Of a stretch of DNA of 64,000 nt, positions 1 through 12,254 are shown piece after piece; positions within the stretch are counted from its first letter, which is position 1; every line of letters starts with the position of its first letter. The position numbers and the translations under genes are program-made. The stretch comes from Medicago truncatula (taxonomy: Eukaryota > Streptophyta > Magnoliopsida > Fabales > Fabaceae). Under the pieces are notes generated by a model. That model was not told where the DNA came from and did not search any database. It was given only the letters and a program-made list of their open reading frames with translations. The stretch spans positions 4,177,501-4,241,500 of the forward strand of contig NC_053042.1 of NCBI RefSeq assembly GCF_003473485.1. The letters run 5' to 3'.

Positions 1-199
1 ATACATTGCTATGTTTGTTGCAACAAAAGGTACCAAAAAACAAATAGTTTATGACAACTTTTAAATTGAAGGTGTAGTCATGCTGCAATGCGATTTTATT
101 ATGGTTGCAGCCAACAATGTATGTAAAACTGTGGTTTAAGGTAAAGAAAAAGTTGTTTTATTTTATGTTTCAATGTTTTGAATACACAAATTATAATAT

Positions 200-1330
200 A
201 AAACTTTTATTTTAAAACGGTTAGATTTAGGTCAGATTAGTACTTGGACTATGCATGTAGATCCCCATTAAGGGAAGAGAGTCTTAGAAATCGTGGTTGT
301 GCCTAACACAATCCCATAAAATCGGCTTGTGAGGTGATGATTGCCCCTACTTATAAACACATTGTCATGCCATGTCCTGTCCGATGTGGGACTCTTAACA
401 CCCCCCCTCACGACCAACACTATTGGGCTTGGTTCGTTGACATAAATGGTGGGTGGTTCGATAGCGGAAACCTGATAGCAGGTGGTCCAATGGATCTTGG
501 AGAGGCTCTGATACCATCTTAGAAATTGGAGGCCTAACTCATCCTTAAAAACCGGTTTGTGAGGTGAGGATTTCCCCCCACTTATAAACACATTGTCAGG
601 CCATGTCCCATCCGATGTGGGACTCTTAACACACCCCCTCACGACCAGCACTATTGAGCTTGGTTCGTGGACATAAATGGTGGGTGGTCCAATAGCGGAA
701 ACCTGATAGATGGTGGCTCAATGGATCTTGGAGAGGCTCCGATACCATCTTAGAAATCGTGGTTGGGCCTAACACAACCCCACAAAACCGGCTTGTGAGG
801 TGAGGATTGCCCCCACTTATAAACACATTGTCAGGCCATGTCCCATCCGATGTGGGACTTTTAACAGAGAGAGAATCTTGAGCGAGCAGATCCAACTAAA
901 GGAAGGAAAGTTTTCATTCTTTCCACCAATTTTCTCGTGATCGTCATTTCACATTTTCTAAATTATTTTTTTTTAATGAAGATGTAGGTCAGATTAAAAG
1001 CTTTGAACAATTTAAGCTTGAAAACGGCTAGATGTGCATATCCCATTAAGGGAATGGAGAATCTTGAGCGAGTAGATCCAACTGAGGGAAGGAAAGTTTT
1101 CATTCTTTCCACCAATTTTCTCGTGATCGTCATTTCACATTTTCTAAATAAAAAAAATTAATGAAGATTTAGGTCAGATTAAAACCTCTGAACAATTTAA
1201 GCTTGAAAAACGGTAAAATTTAGGTCAGATTAATACCTGGACCGTGCATATCCCATTAAGAGAAGGGATAATCTTGAGCAAGTAGATCCAACGAAGTGGA
1301 GGAAAGTTTTCATTCTTTCCACCTTGTCAT
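200..1330. repeat. degenerate ~200-bp tandem repeat, invaded by a TRIM
   Basis: Three imperfect copies carry the landmarks gcatatcccattaaggga, aatcttgagc(g/a)ag(t/c)agatccaac and gttttcattctttccacc. Landmarks recur at about 1033 and 1235, giving a period near 200 bp. The first copy is split: its left half ends at 281 and it resumes at 867, with the TRIM element between. I do not recognise a function; this is non-coding repeat DNA. Confidence 0.75.
282..866 (-). mobile_element. TRIM retroelement with three LTRs and two internal domains
   Basis: Read on the minus strand, LTR copies lie at 866-748, 631-517 and 400-282 (115-119 bp). Each begins TGTTAA(G/A)AGTCCCACATCGG. Two 116-bp internal segments separate them. 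Each internal segment begins with a primer-binding site TGGTATC(A/G)GAGCC (516-504 and 747-735), complementary to initiator tRNA-Met, and ends with a polypurine tract (GAGGGGGGG at 409-401) directly before the next LTR. A 5-bp duplication GAGAG flanks the whole block (277-281, 867-871). There is no coding capacity, so it is non-autonomous. The LTR-int-LTR-int-LTR form is what unequal recombination between LTRs produces. The LTR 3' ends read CTAAGA rather than the usual ..ACA. Confidence 0.85.
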
Positions 1331-1469
1331 TACGCTTTGTTAAACAATTTCAAAGTTTTTTCGGTAAGAATAAAGTGCGAGCTTTTTTTAGAGGGAATAA
1401 AGTGTTAGCTCCTGATCATCTCCTGCTCTCTCTAAGTCCTGCCTTAATGTAAACCATTATATTTGTGTT

Positions 1470-1472
<3 letters not shown>

Positions 1473-1525
<53 letters not shown>
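1473..1525. repeat. (TC)n microsatellite
   Basis: About 26 uninterrupted TC dinucleotides. Likely length-polymorphic. Confidence 0.97.
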
Positions 1526-1528
<3 letters not shown>

Positions 1529-1529
1529 A

Positions 1530-3079
1530 GAATACTTTATTATTTATTTTCCTGTATGGTATCTCAACCATTGGATCTGCAGCAGGATAGATGACAGAAA
1601 ACAACCGCAAAAAGTAATCCAATTCCATTAGCTTGTGAACCTAGGTTAAATCCATGTTAACGAGGAGCATCTTCTCCATTTTTATTTTAACTACCAATTT
1701 AAATAAAAATAAATAATTTTTCTTAAAACAAACAAAAATAAAAAACAACAATAATTTACCAATTTAAAGAAGTAAATGGTCTCCTATATTTTAGTATTTA
1801 TAACATTTATCAAAGAAATTATAGAAAAATTCATTCTTAAATATTTAATTTTTATCGATAATTATCACCGGATCTATCATAAGTGATTGATGTATAATGT
1901 GTGTAGATGTTATAAATATGAGATATCAATTTAAATCAATATTGATAAAAAAAATTATCGTTAACAGTTTAGTAATGTAAATTATTTATTAGTTATTCTT
2001 CATCAATTGATATCAATTATTTGATATTATAAAATTAGTTGCTAATCTTAGAAGATTTTTCCTAATTAAGGAAAAGGATGGAAATCATGAGAAATGATAA
2101 TTAAGGGCAAGGAGTCCTAACTCCACTTCCTATGAAGAGGGACCCAATTATTTTCCTTTAGGTTGGGAAAAGATGGCTAGTGACGACATTCAACGATATC
2201 AACCACTACAATTAACTATGGCCACATCATAGCTCAAGAGAGAAAGTGTAAAATTTTAAGTTAGTGGGTACTTCATTTTCCAAACATTAAGGCTTTATTT
2301 AATTATTATACATCAGACCTGGCATGCATGTCACGATACTATACTATTGATTAACATAACATTATTGATTGGTCCCATTTTAGAATCTTACAGCCTAACG
2401 TAAGAAGAATCTCCTAATGATTCCCTTTCCACACACAATACAAGTATGAATGAGTTTCCGTAAATTTTATGCTATCTCAAGCTTGATCCTAGATTTAGGT
2501 ATATATATGGTGGTTCAAAGAGTATATATAAGTAATTTATTAATTGTAATTGACTATCATATTTTGTTGTTGAATAATTCACTATCATTCTATAAAGATA
2601 GTGAGTAGTTTTCATTTTAATTTTAAAACACATAGTGGCCTTGTTGTATATACTCATATCACTTGGTTCGATTTTGACTAATGACTAGTGTGTATGAAAG
2701 AAAATATCTGTCGAGATATTAATCTTTTCAAAGGATTCTTAATAAGATCGGTTGTATGAGTACTAGTCCTAGAACTTTTAGTAGCATGAAAAGACAACAC
2801 AATCATTAACTTATTGTAGAAGGTTTTGCAACAAAAAAAAAACATTATTTTTGCAAAATCTTCTTTGACAATAGTCTTTTTTTCCAGTTCTTTGAATTAT
2901 TGATTATCGTCATTAAGGTTTTGAACTATAACTTTAATATATATTTTTTTGAGCAAACTATAACTTTAATATTATAACAGTGCTTTTGTGTATTTGGCAA
3001 CCCGTTTTTTAATCAATTCCGTTATTAAGCGTTGATATTGCAATGCACGAGTGGTTTATTTCCGGTTATATATAAACCA
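1530..3079. other. AT-rich intergenic DNA
   Basis: No convincing coding or RNA gene seen on either strand. Short ORFs here are AT-rich and show no recognisable domain. Confidence 0.6.
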
Positions 3080-3089
3080 AACGAGAGAT

Positions 3090-3210
3090 ACTAAAATTGT
3101 TAGGTCGGACACTGATCGGGATTTGAACAACACCAACTCTATTTATGTGTGTGATTTTATAATAGCTTTGTTTTTTCATCTATTTTTCAAAAAAATAAAA
3201 TAAAAAGTCG
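3090..3210 (+). mobile_element. 5'-truncated tRNA-derived SINE
   Basis: The body matches the 3' two-thirds of the fuller SINE at 14317: ggtcggacactgatcggg, then a B-box-like gggatttgaac, then tgtgtgtga..ttataat, then an A-rich tail. It is flanked by a 10-bp duplication AACGAGAGAT (3080-3089 and 3211-3220). Confidence 0.75.
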
Positions 3211-3220
3211 AACGAGAGAT

Positions 3221-4001
3221 CACATTGAGGAATAATTTTTTGTGACCATGTTTATAAACACAAAAAAAGATTGTTTTTGAGAAATGTATTCCGAGATGGT
3301 ATTTAGTGGGTGTTGGTTGGGTGCACCATTGAAGTAGAGCCGTGAAACATCTTAAAGATAGTAAATCATCATGTCTACGACCCAACCCAATTTTTCATCT
3401 AAAAATATGAATTTTTTGTGTGTTCAAGGTTTATTTCTGTAGGAATAATTTCAATTGTTCGATAGATGCAACAACAATTTCAAGTGTTCGAAAATTGCTC
3501 CAACAAATCATAATCATTAGAACAGTCTAGAAATTGCCGGAGCTTAAAAAAAATGTTAATTTATTTGATCTAAACTTAGAGTAGTCTCTTTGCATAACTT
3601 TTTCTTATATTTGAAAGAGAGTTGAAAATGATAAAAAAAGTACCAGCCTTAAGTCCTAGCTTTACTTGCTTTATGCTGGGCCGCCCAGACTAAAACTAGC
3701 ATAAGGACTAACTTGATAAGCGTTTGGATAAATCAAGAACTATATATTTTAAAAATAGGAGATTATGTTGATGTGACTTATGAAGGACCAAATTGGATAC
3801 ACTACTCAATTGTTTTTAAATTGATTTAGTTCAGGTCCAACCTCAACTTGGAAGGGAAATTGACACATTGAATTAGACTTATTTACCAAATTTGGTGGAT
3901 AAGCTCAATGTTCTGCATAGATACAATAATAAAGAAGGAAAAACAAAAAACTCACATCTCAAAATAAATAAATAAATGCTGCCTTAATCTCCATATCCTT
4001 C
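3221..4001. other. intergenic, 3' side of the first GH32 gene
   Basis: Non-coding, AT-rich. The part nearest 4002 should hold the 3' UTR of the gene on the minus strand. No other feature is supported. Confidence 0.5.
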
Positions 4002-7000
4002 TTAAGCACAATTTATATTTCCCTCATGGCCTATCTCTGCCTGCTTCATGCTCCAAGCATTCAGTTTTGAGATAACCACACTCTGACTTCCATTGTTGAA
4101 TACATAAAGATGTGCATCTTTTTCTATAGCCAATAAGGGATAAACTCTACTTGTTATCACAGCTTTCCCTCCATCTCCAAAACTCTCAATGATGGACTTG
4201 TCAATCTGCATATTAACACCTCATATTATATATCAAACTCTCAATAATGTACATTATCGTACAAAAGAAAAACACTTATGATCACTAATAATCTTACCAA
4301 GGTTCTAAGTGAAATCGTTTTGAGATTAGGATCTATGTCGAAGATTGTTCCATATGTGGTTTTATCAAGGTCATTTCGCAATGAAGACCTGTAAAATGTA
4401 CACAACTTAGTTTCATGAGCTTATAGACTAGAATTTCCTGCAATCAGGAAAAGCACACATGCGCGTATTGAAGTGATGTCGACCATTGCATGAAGATCCG
4501 ACAGTTTTTAAATACACATCTTCAAATACAAACTTCCAGATCGTTATCAAATGATCGAGATTCATAACTACGTGACTTCCGAAAATCAAAATCCCTCGCT
4601 ATAGTCTATAAGAGGTTCAAACTCAATCTCATTGAAAAGTGAAATTTATGCAATGCAAATTAAATTAGAGAATGTTATAAATAACCTGCTCTGGTCACTG
4701 CACATCAGACATAAATATCTATTTGACGCTCTAAATATTTGGAAAGACACTGCTGTTTCCTCTGTCAAATCCTTTGAAGCTAAAGCTAACAAACCAAACG
4801 GTCCTATTTTGCCACTTCTTGATGCATGTTGTTTGCTACATAGTAGTTGAGGATCAACTTCACTAGGATCTTCTAACCAGTCACCACTTTCTAGCTCAGG
4901 TAGCTCAAACAACACTTCTACATCAACCTTAAAGTTCAAATTGGAAAATGATTATCATTGATGATGTACTTTCTCATAAAAAAATTCGATAAAAATTTGG
5001 AAACATATGTTGCAGAAATTTACTTACCTGTGACACATTGATTCCTGAGATTTCAAGAGTTGATCCACCCTCAAGTTTCTCTCCTGTAATACTGATTTGT
5101 TTGTGTCTTAGATTTTCTATTTCTTCAATTGGCCATTGCATCAATCTCTTCCCACTTTTATCTAGCCAAACTTTCCTTGGAATTGTCTACATTACCAAAC
5201 AAGTTTAATCATTTACTAATATGATACACTTTCACATTGACCATATATTAAAACTAAATATCCAATCTGGTCCTTCAAAATGCAAAATATTAATAAGATT
5301 TGTCAGTCTGTTAATACTTGCAGGAACTATAATGACATTAAGTTGGTAATGTCCGAGATGTATTTGAAACTAAAAGAATAATGTGCACGATGAATTTGAT
5401 AGCAAATCCCGACAGATTGGCGAGTCTGATTAACATTTTCCAATTCCAAGGATAATTTTCGAATATTGATAATGTGAGAGACTAAGTTGAAACGGCTCTA
5501 CATTTTTAAGGATGTAAGGCAATCGAGTACTAACTAAAATTAAAAGGCCGAACATGGAATTACAATAAATTACCTGCAAACCTGCCCATCCTTTCTCTAT
5601 ATCATCTTGTGTAGAGTCAGACTCATTCACCCATCCCCACAATATTCTTCTATTCTTAGCATAATCAAAAAATGACTTTGAAGCATAAAATTTACCATAG
5701 TCAAATCTTAAATCTTTACTAGTTCCTGTAAACTCTACATCAGGAACAAAGTTTTCCTTATCAGAAACATATTTACCAAGAAAATAGTAGTCATGCTGTT
5801 TTCTTAGATAGCTTATCTTCAAAACATGCCTAACACTTGAATTATCCACAGATGTATCCACCCCATTTGTACTATTGATATACACAGGAAAAAAGTCTGG
5901 ACATTCACAAACTCCAGTATTATCTGTTGCAAAAAATGGATTTGGATTCACTGTCCAATTAACGAAATCCTCACTTTGGTAAAGAATGGTTTTCCCTTCA
6001 TCACCATTTTGAGCACCGACAATTACCCTCCATTTTCCATCTTTTCCATGCCATGCAGTTGAAGGGTCTCTAAAGTTATCCTCTTCAACTCCAGTAGGTG
6101 GAGTCATCACAGGATTTTGAGGGTGTTTTTCCCATTCCCTTAAGAAAGCGTCTGTTAGATTCTTTGGTATAGCTAAGTTCTGAACTTCATTCTTATAGTG
6201 ATCAATTCCTGTGTACAAAATAGCAGGTTTTTCACCTGGGAGTATAGTTGCTGAACCTGACCAACAACTATTGATGTCATAAGGTCCACTTGGTTCAAGA
6301 GCAATGTTGAGATGAATCCAATTAATGAGATCATAGGATACAGAATGAGCCCATACAATTATATCACCAAATGTTGCTGCAAGTGGATTATGTTGGTAGA
6401 AAAGGTGGTATACACCTTTGTAGTACATAGGGGCTGCAAGAGGTCAATTATAAATCAACACTAGTAATTTGAATATGAATCACATAATATATACAAAGAA
6501 AGAATGCTTTATTTCTTGAATAAACCGTTTGATTCCTGTTTGGAGTGACTTGAGCTTATCTACTAGTATAAACACTTTTGAGACTCTTTGAAAGAGCTTA
6601 TAGAAACAACTTATAACTAAAACGAAAACAGTTTTACTTAATTTTGCCTAGTTACAGAAATAGTGTATACATAAGTGGGACTGTTAAAACAAACTCACTG
6701 CACTGAAAAAACTTAACTATGACTGGCAGTTCGTGAACTGAACAAGTTCGGTTCAGTTTGTGAACTATTTGTCACTGTTCAGTTTTTTTCAGTTCCGTTT
6801 TTTTTAAACAATCCTAATATCCAATTCGGTTCTATATTTGGTTTTTATTCAACGGTCTGTTAGGAGTCCCACATCGAGTAGATAAAAGTGTTCGACATGG
6901 TACTTAAGCCATGAGGCTCTGCCACCGAATGGACTAGTCTTTTGGGTCGGGCTCTCCTTATGAGCTTAAGTCCTAACATGACCCTAATTATAATCAAAAA

Positions 7001-7736
7001 ATAGCAACTTGATACAGTTTGGTTCGAAAAAGTACTATTAACTTTTCTATGAAGGTAGTTCCAGTTCGGTTCGGGTTGAACTTCTATAGCAGTTTAGTTC
7101 GGTTTCCTTCTTGAACTGAACAATAAACAATCCTATACATAAGCATTATATGATATGCACTTATGTTGTTCACGCTTAATTAAGTGGTTTATCGATATAG
7201 CTCAAAGTTTAAATGCAAAAGGCAAAGTAGCATGACAGTTTTGATTCTCTCTCTGATAGATAGTTATTAGTTATACTTCAATGATTTGCTGAGGAAAAAA
7301 GTAAATAGTTTAAATAAATAATAATAAAAGATAGATAAATAAAGTGAGTGGATTACCATTTGGATCTGCATAATGAAGAAGACAGCCACTATCAATTTTC
7401 TTCAACAAAAACATGTAAATTGAAATAGAAAATAATTAGCCTTATCAATGATTTATAACAAAAGATACCAAAAAAAAAAAAATATATATATATATACTAG
7501 TTGATCAACAAAACATTAGTGCTAAAAATAATTTGACATAGCTTGGTGAAGAAAATACCGTTCATCCAATTTTGTGGGGGCTGAAAATGATAAGAAGTTC
7601 TGTAAGGTTGCTCTTTAGGTATCCTGTACTTGATAGGATCAATACTGTTACTACATGTTGATGCCTCAATTCCATTTCTACTGTTTAATAAAAAAGAAAT
7701 TAGCAAAAGTAATAGTTGTACTGCAAAGTTTTTCAT
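4002..7736 (-). CDS. GH32 family beta-fructosidase (cell-wall invertase / fructan exohydrolase type), intact
   Basis: Seven exons on the minus strand: 7736-7559, mini-exon 7365-7357, 6433-5574, 5186-5028, 4927-4686, 4388-4298 and 4205-4002. All junctions are GT-AG and the sum is 1743 nt (580 aa), in phase throughout. Residues 1-25 form a signal peptide with a poly-Leu core, so the enzyme is probably secreted to the apoplast. The nucleophile block reads WMNDPNA (usually NDPNG), the Asp-Pro-Asn being supplied by the 9-nt mini-exon. The transition-state Asp is in FRDPSTAW, and the acid/base Glu is in CECPDFF. A sucrose-binding-type WSGSAT block is present. Trp of WECPDF is Cys here, and the Asp-239/Lys-242 pair of Arabidopsis cwINV1 is replaced ([10 protein letters not shown]). 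By family knowledge this favours fructan exohydrolase or altered activity over sucrose cleavage. It is the only secreted-looking member of the local array. Confidence 0.93.
6858..6978. mobile_element. TRIM-like solo LTR inside intron 2 of the first GH32 gene
   Basis: A 121-bp segment begins TGTTAGGAGTCCCACATCGA and ends AAGTCCTAACA, so its termini TGTTAGGA/TCCTAACA are perfect inverted repeats. The start resembles the LTR start of the TRIM at 282-866. No clear target duplication is visible. Confidence 0.6.
7357..7365 (-). other. 9-nt mini-exon of the GH32 gene at 4002-7736
   Basis: The sequence atccaaatg lies between tgcag and gtaat on the minus strand. It encodes Asp-Pro-Asn of the active site once joined to the last g of exon 1. 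Mini-exons of this size are a hallmark of plant acid invertase genes. Copies also exist at 26645-26653, 31212-31220 and (mutated) 9953-9961. Confidence 0.95.
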
Positions 7737-9152
7737 GGTGCAAGCATGAAGGAGAAGGAGAAGTAGAAGATCAACAAAAGCAAGATGGCTTTTGATTTTA
7801 GTTCTATCAGATCAATCAAATGGTTAATATATTCATCATGAATCTGTCACTTTGTGACAAGAGGACCACCAGATAGGAATAATGAATGATAATTGGAGGT
7901 AATTCCAGCTAGAAATCATATTAAAAAGTTTATAAGTCTTGAATTTAATGTACTTTATTAGGTTTTCTATTTTAAATACCATAGTCTAAAAATTGTTTCA
8001 GCATCCAAAAGACTGATTGAACCTTCAAAAACACCCAAGTAGTATACAATTATAGAAATCTTTTTGCTTGCTGCTACAGTTAGTTCTTGTTATAGCAAGT
8101 GTAGCTAGGTTGTCACTAGTATTCAATTAAAAGAAACCACTTTATTTTTGGCAAAAGAGGACATTGCACCAGCTTTATATCAAATCCAACCATATAGTTA
8201 AAAGGACCAAAGTCTCAAGAGAAAGGTGTTCTCATATCCGGCGTTCGGTTAGACGGTAAGTAAAATTTGGTTAAAGATTGTTTCAGCAGTCCATAAACAC
8301 ATTTAAATGTTTTTTTTCTTTCACCAAAACTATTTTTTATTAATATATCATGCTATATTTTAAAATTATTCTCACCTAGACTTGCAAACTTCTTAGTATT
8401 GCCCTATATATTTGTTTACAGGGCAGATCTTGATCTTCCTCCCTAAACAAACATTTCACAGTTGATTTCATGGTTCTCTCATGTGAAATGTTACTTCAAT
8501 AATGGATGTTTGCAAAGTATCAACTTTAAGTCTTCTAATTAATAATTTAAAATGTTCAAGTCTTGTGATGTTGCAAAAAATAAGATGCTCAACAACCACA
8601 CGTGAGCAGAGCAACGTGGGACCATATTTAGAGTTTTAGGCCGTAAGATAATGAAACTGATTAAACTAATAATTGAAAATTAAAACTAGAGCATTACATT
8701 TACACCTACCCATGGCTGCTCTTAGATTTTTTTTCATGAACCGGATATCCTCTACATGCAACACAGCAACAGTAGAGATTCAATAGCAGGCGCAGCAAAG
8801 TTATCCCTCAAGAGATTTTGAATATTTGAATTGAGAAATGTCCTGTAATTGTTCTAAAGTTTCATAACACCAAACTTTAATTTGATTATGAAAACAATTT
8901 TTATTTTCTTTTCAAATAAAAAGGATTCATAAAGTAAACTGAAATATGTTTTCCTAATCACAACACTTGATATAAACTTTGGGTGTCTCTACACCCATAT
9001 TGTTGTCATTTACAAATAAAAGTTTTTTGTTTTTGACGGAATAGTTTCCAAAAATTGATCATGGCTATTCCTGAAGTATTGTAAGCCACAAATTTCACCT
9101 AATAATAGTGTACTAAAAAGAATGTCAAGAAAATGTATTATAAACATTTCTC
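7737..9152. promoter_or_regulatory. upstream region of the first GH32 gene
   Basis: Non-coding region 5' of the ATG at 7736 on the minus strand. It must contain that gene's promoter, but I cannot pin a TATA box or start site with confidence. It shares no obvious similarity with the flanks of the copies at 18.2, 26.9 and 31.5 kb. Confidence 0.4.
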
Positions 9153-9188
9153 TTGAATATAATACTCTATGATTCTCCTAATCCTTCT

Positions 9189-10231
9189 AGGCCAAACTCT
9201 GGTTGCTTCATGCTCCAAACATTCGGTTTTGAGATTATCAATCACGCCATGGCTTCTTCCACTGTTCACTGTCGAATGCATAAAGATGTGAATCATAGTC
9301 AATTGTCAGTGAACGATAAACTCTACATGTTATACAAACACTCTCCCTCCCAAAAACTCTCAATTGTAGACCGATCGATCTGCATATTAACACCCCATAT
9401 ATATCAAACTAGCAAGTCACAACTTGAATTGGAAATTCGATCTCGTAGAAATGCAAAATATATGCATGGAAAATAAGTTTGGAGCTAATATACCTGTACA
9501 CCAGCCCATCCTTTTTGGATGTCATCTAGTTTGGTGAAAGACTTGCTCATCCATGCCCACAATATTCTCCAGTTTTTGGCATAGTAAAATGACTTCAAAC
9601 CATAAAATCTACCATAGTCGAACCTTACGTTTGAACAAATTCCTCTAAATTTTACATCAGGAATAAAGTTTTCCCTATGAGAGCCATATTTACCAACAAA
9701 GTAGTAGTCCTGGTGTAGACTACATAAATCAAATTCAACTCTACCGTTGCCTTCGAGTCTCACATTGCCAAAGTTCCCACATAAATCAAAATTAACCATT
9801 AGATGATACATAGTGGATAGTATAGCAAGGAATAGAGCAAATTCACGTAGTATGGAGAGTAACAGCACAATCCTTTTCCTCTAGTAAGACTATGATGTTG
9901 TCAACACGAGGTAAATAAATGATTGAAAGTCCAAGAAATATCGCTAGCATACAATTTGGATCTGCTGCATCACGATTCACGATCGCAACCGTTTAGAAAA
10001 TTTGTCAACAAACATAACATGTCAAATGACACAGAAAAGAATTAGACATAAACAGTGATTCGGAGCAGAAACAGAGATACTCGTAGACCTAAAAAGAGCA
10101 TGCATGCTTATTATAGTAAATTGACAATGAGTGATGTGGACAATACGGTTCATCCAACTTTGTGGGGGATGAAAGTGATACTGATACCTAGTTCTGAAAG
10201 GCTGTTTTTCAGGTACCGTGTTCAGTATTCA
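9189..10231 (-). pseudogene. gutted GH32 pseudogene
   Basis: Fragments lie in gene order on the minus strand. An exon-1 remnant at 10231-10150 reads EKQPFRTRYQYHFHPPQSWMN. The mini-exon at 9961-9953 has lost its final G (atccaaatt). The 3' half of exon 3 (from about 9720 to 9497, HQDYYFVGKY to GWAGVQ) lies in an open frame 9868-9485, whose beginning is unrelated sequence. A decayed last exon lies at about 9385-9189, with frameshifts after IDRSI. The first half of exon 3, with the FRDP and ECPDF blocks, and exons 4-6 are gone. It cannot encode an active enzyme. This is an old relic next to the intact copy, spaced by about 1.5 kb. Confidence 0.87.
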
Positions 10232-10451
10232 TATATCTTTAACTAGCAAAACATCAACTCATAATTCTATAATCTACATACCCTGCTCATCCTGGAAGCT
10301 ACACCTTAGATAAAACTCAGATTTCATATTTAATTATCATGTTCATAAAATTCAATAGAAAATACTTGTTATATTTATGTGAATATCCCATTTCAATTCT
10401 GCTCTACTTATTAAGAGCACTTAGAAAACGCTTCTTCTAAACTACTTTAAT

Positions 10452-10592
10452 AAAAATGGGGAAAGGGGAAATTCTATTAATTAAAGTGGCACTAATGAAC
10501 ATTTTACAACCATCACCCAAGGTATTTGAACTCTGCAACTTGAGGTTACAAGACTAAGTAATTACCACTGACCTAGCACCTCAAGTGCACTT
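10452..10592 (-). mobile_element. probable tRNA-derived SINE
   Basis: On the minus strand there is an A-box-like tgctaggtcagtgg and a B-box-like agagttcaaatacc about 50 nt downstream, then gggtgatgg. This matches the layout of a legume SINE family. Borders are approximate and I found no clean target duplication. Confidence 0.45.
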
Positions 10593-11171
10593 CTTCTTAA
10601 CTAACTGTAATTTCTTTTTTCTATTTCAATCTACAAATTTGAAAGTTTTCCTGAACCAATTATTTATAATACAAGAACTAAATCCAACTAGATAGAACAG
10701 AAAATACAATCAAGTCAATATTATTTTCATTGACTAACTCTACTAAATACTTCATTGTAGACTACATATCCCTTGAAGTTTGAAACTTCAATGGCTGTGC
10801 CAAACTGCAAAGTTAAACAAAAATGAAATAATTCATAGGAGAGATGTACTGTGGCAATCCTGAATCTCAAGCAGTACTAGCTTTACCAGGATGGTGAATA
10901 AAACTGCAAAACAATGAAAACCTTAAAAGTCGAATATACTTCATATATAAGAAACAACATTACAGTATAACCCAATCCCTCAATTTCTATGAAGCACCGA
11001 CACAATAATAATTCAAGAAAACAAAAGAATTAGTGCCGGTCACCAGACATGTCTTCAATCTGAAGTAGTAGTGCTACATAGCTCAATTTAACATCACTCA
11101 ACCTCTAGTTGAGTAGTAATTGATTCTTATACCTCGATTTCACATCAACCTTAGCTTCATTTACAAAAGAA
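10593..11171. other. intergenic / 3' flank of the NYN gene
   Basis: No coding similarity seen. It is expected to hold the 3' UTR of the minus-strand gene at 11172-12254. Confidence 0.4.
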
Positions 11172-12254
11172 TCAATAAATATAAAATCCATCTTCATCTT
11201 CTTCATCAGAATCCTCATCAAAATCGTCATCATCACTATACTCCAACATAAAATCGTCTTCCATTTCCTCGCCCTCGTGAAAAAACAACACATCACCAAA
11301 ATCATCCATTGTTGTGGATGTTGAATTTGTTCTTCTTCTATCTCTATTCCTAGGAATCAAATCCATATCCATAACCTCACCATTCTCAACAGCATTCCAC
11401 GGCACCCACAAATCAGCATGCCTCCCTAAAGCCCTATCAACATCCCCAACAACAACAGTACCTAAATTAGCCTCTCTAGCCTTCCTCAACATCTCACTAA
11501 AATCGGAATCATCGGAAACCAAAAACAACCAATCAATCCCTCTACTCATAGAGTGCATCATCTGCTTCTTCAAAGCCCAATCAGCAGCCTGTGGTTTATC
11601 CTCCACAGTCTTCACAAACACCCCCGCTCTCCTCAACTCCGAAGCCAAACCATACCCAACTTTCGGTTTCAAAATCTCCCTAACAGCATCATTATACTTG
11701 TCATCACCACTCACAAACCTCTCCTTATACTTCTGCCTCTTCTTCCCCTTCAAAGAATTCAAACGGTTCAGCTTCTTCTGTCTCTCACGTTGATGAAGCT
11801 GTTTGAAGTGTTTCTTAAGATCTACGTTAGTTTTACATTTTCTACCACAGACAGAACATACATACGGTTCAGGTGGATTGATGATACCTTTGCGTTCGAG
11901 GATGTCGAGGTTTTTACGTTCACGGCGTTGGTTGAGAACCCATTGAGGGAGATGAATGAAAGCGTGGCGGTTGGCGTAAGCGGAGATGTCGGTTACGTCG
12001 CCGAAACGTTCGGCGAGGTTTTTGAGAGATACGGCGGCGTTGTAGGGTGGTCCGCGTGGTGGTTTGTTGTCGAGGTCCCAGAGGACACAGACTTTGTTCT
12101 GTTTTTGTTCGTAGGTTCCTTGTTTGGTTTTTACCATGTCGATGTCGTCGATTATGTTGTTGTTGGTAGAACAACATTGGATACGAGGTTGGGGTTTTGG
12201 TTTGAGGGAGAGGAAGGAGTGGGGGGTGTAGAAGTGGAGGGAGAGAGTATTCAT
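11172..12254 (-). CDS. NYN-domain (PIN-like) protein with inserted C2H2 zinc finger, probably organellar
   Basis: Single exon, 360 aa, ATG at 12254. Residues 1-40 are rich in Ser, Pro and basic residues and look like a chloroplast or mitochondrial transit peptide (not proven). A NYN domain (PIN-like nuclease fold) starts near residue 54, VCVLWDLDNKPP, and resumes after an insertion with QAADWALKK (about 222-230) and FLVSDDSDF (about 244-252). These give the expected Asp cluster: D60, D62, D225 and D249-251. Within the insertion is one C2H2 finger, CSVCGRKCKTNVDLKKHFKQLH (C133, C136, H149, H154), followed by a basic stretch to about 180. The C-terminal 35 residues are almost all Asp/Glu. Plant homologues are annotated as putative endonucleases with a C2H2 finger; a role in organelle RNA processing is inference. 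GC content is higher than its surroundings, which fits a conserved gene. Confidence 0.9.
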   Translation of the reverse strand: MNTLSLHFYTPHSFLSLKPKPQPRIQCCSTNNNIIDDIDMVKTKQGTYEQKQNKVCVLWDLDNKPPRGPPYNAAVSLKNLAERFGDVTDISAYANRHAFIHLPQWVLNQRRERKNLDILERKGIINPPEPYVCSVCGRKCKTNVDLKKHFKQLHQRERQKKLNRLNSLKGKKRQKYKERFVSGDDKYNDAVREILKPKVGYGLASELRRAGVFVKTVEDKPQAADWALKKQMMHSMSRGIDWLFLVSDDSDFSEMLRKAREANLGTVVVGDVDRALGRHADLWVPWNAVENGEVMDMDLIPRNRDRRRTNSTSTTMDDFGDVLFFHEGEEMEDDFMLEYSDDDDFDEDSDEEDEDGFYIY

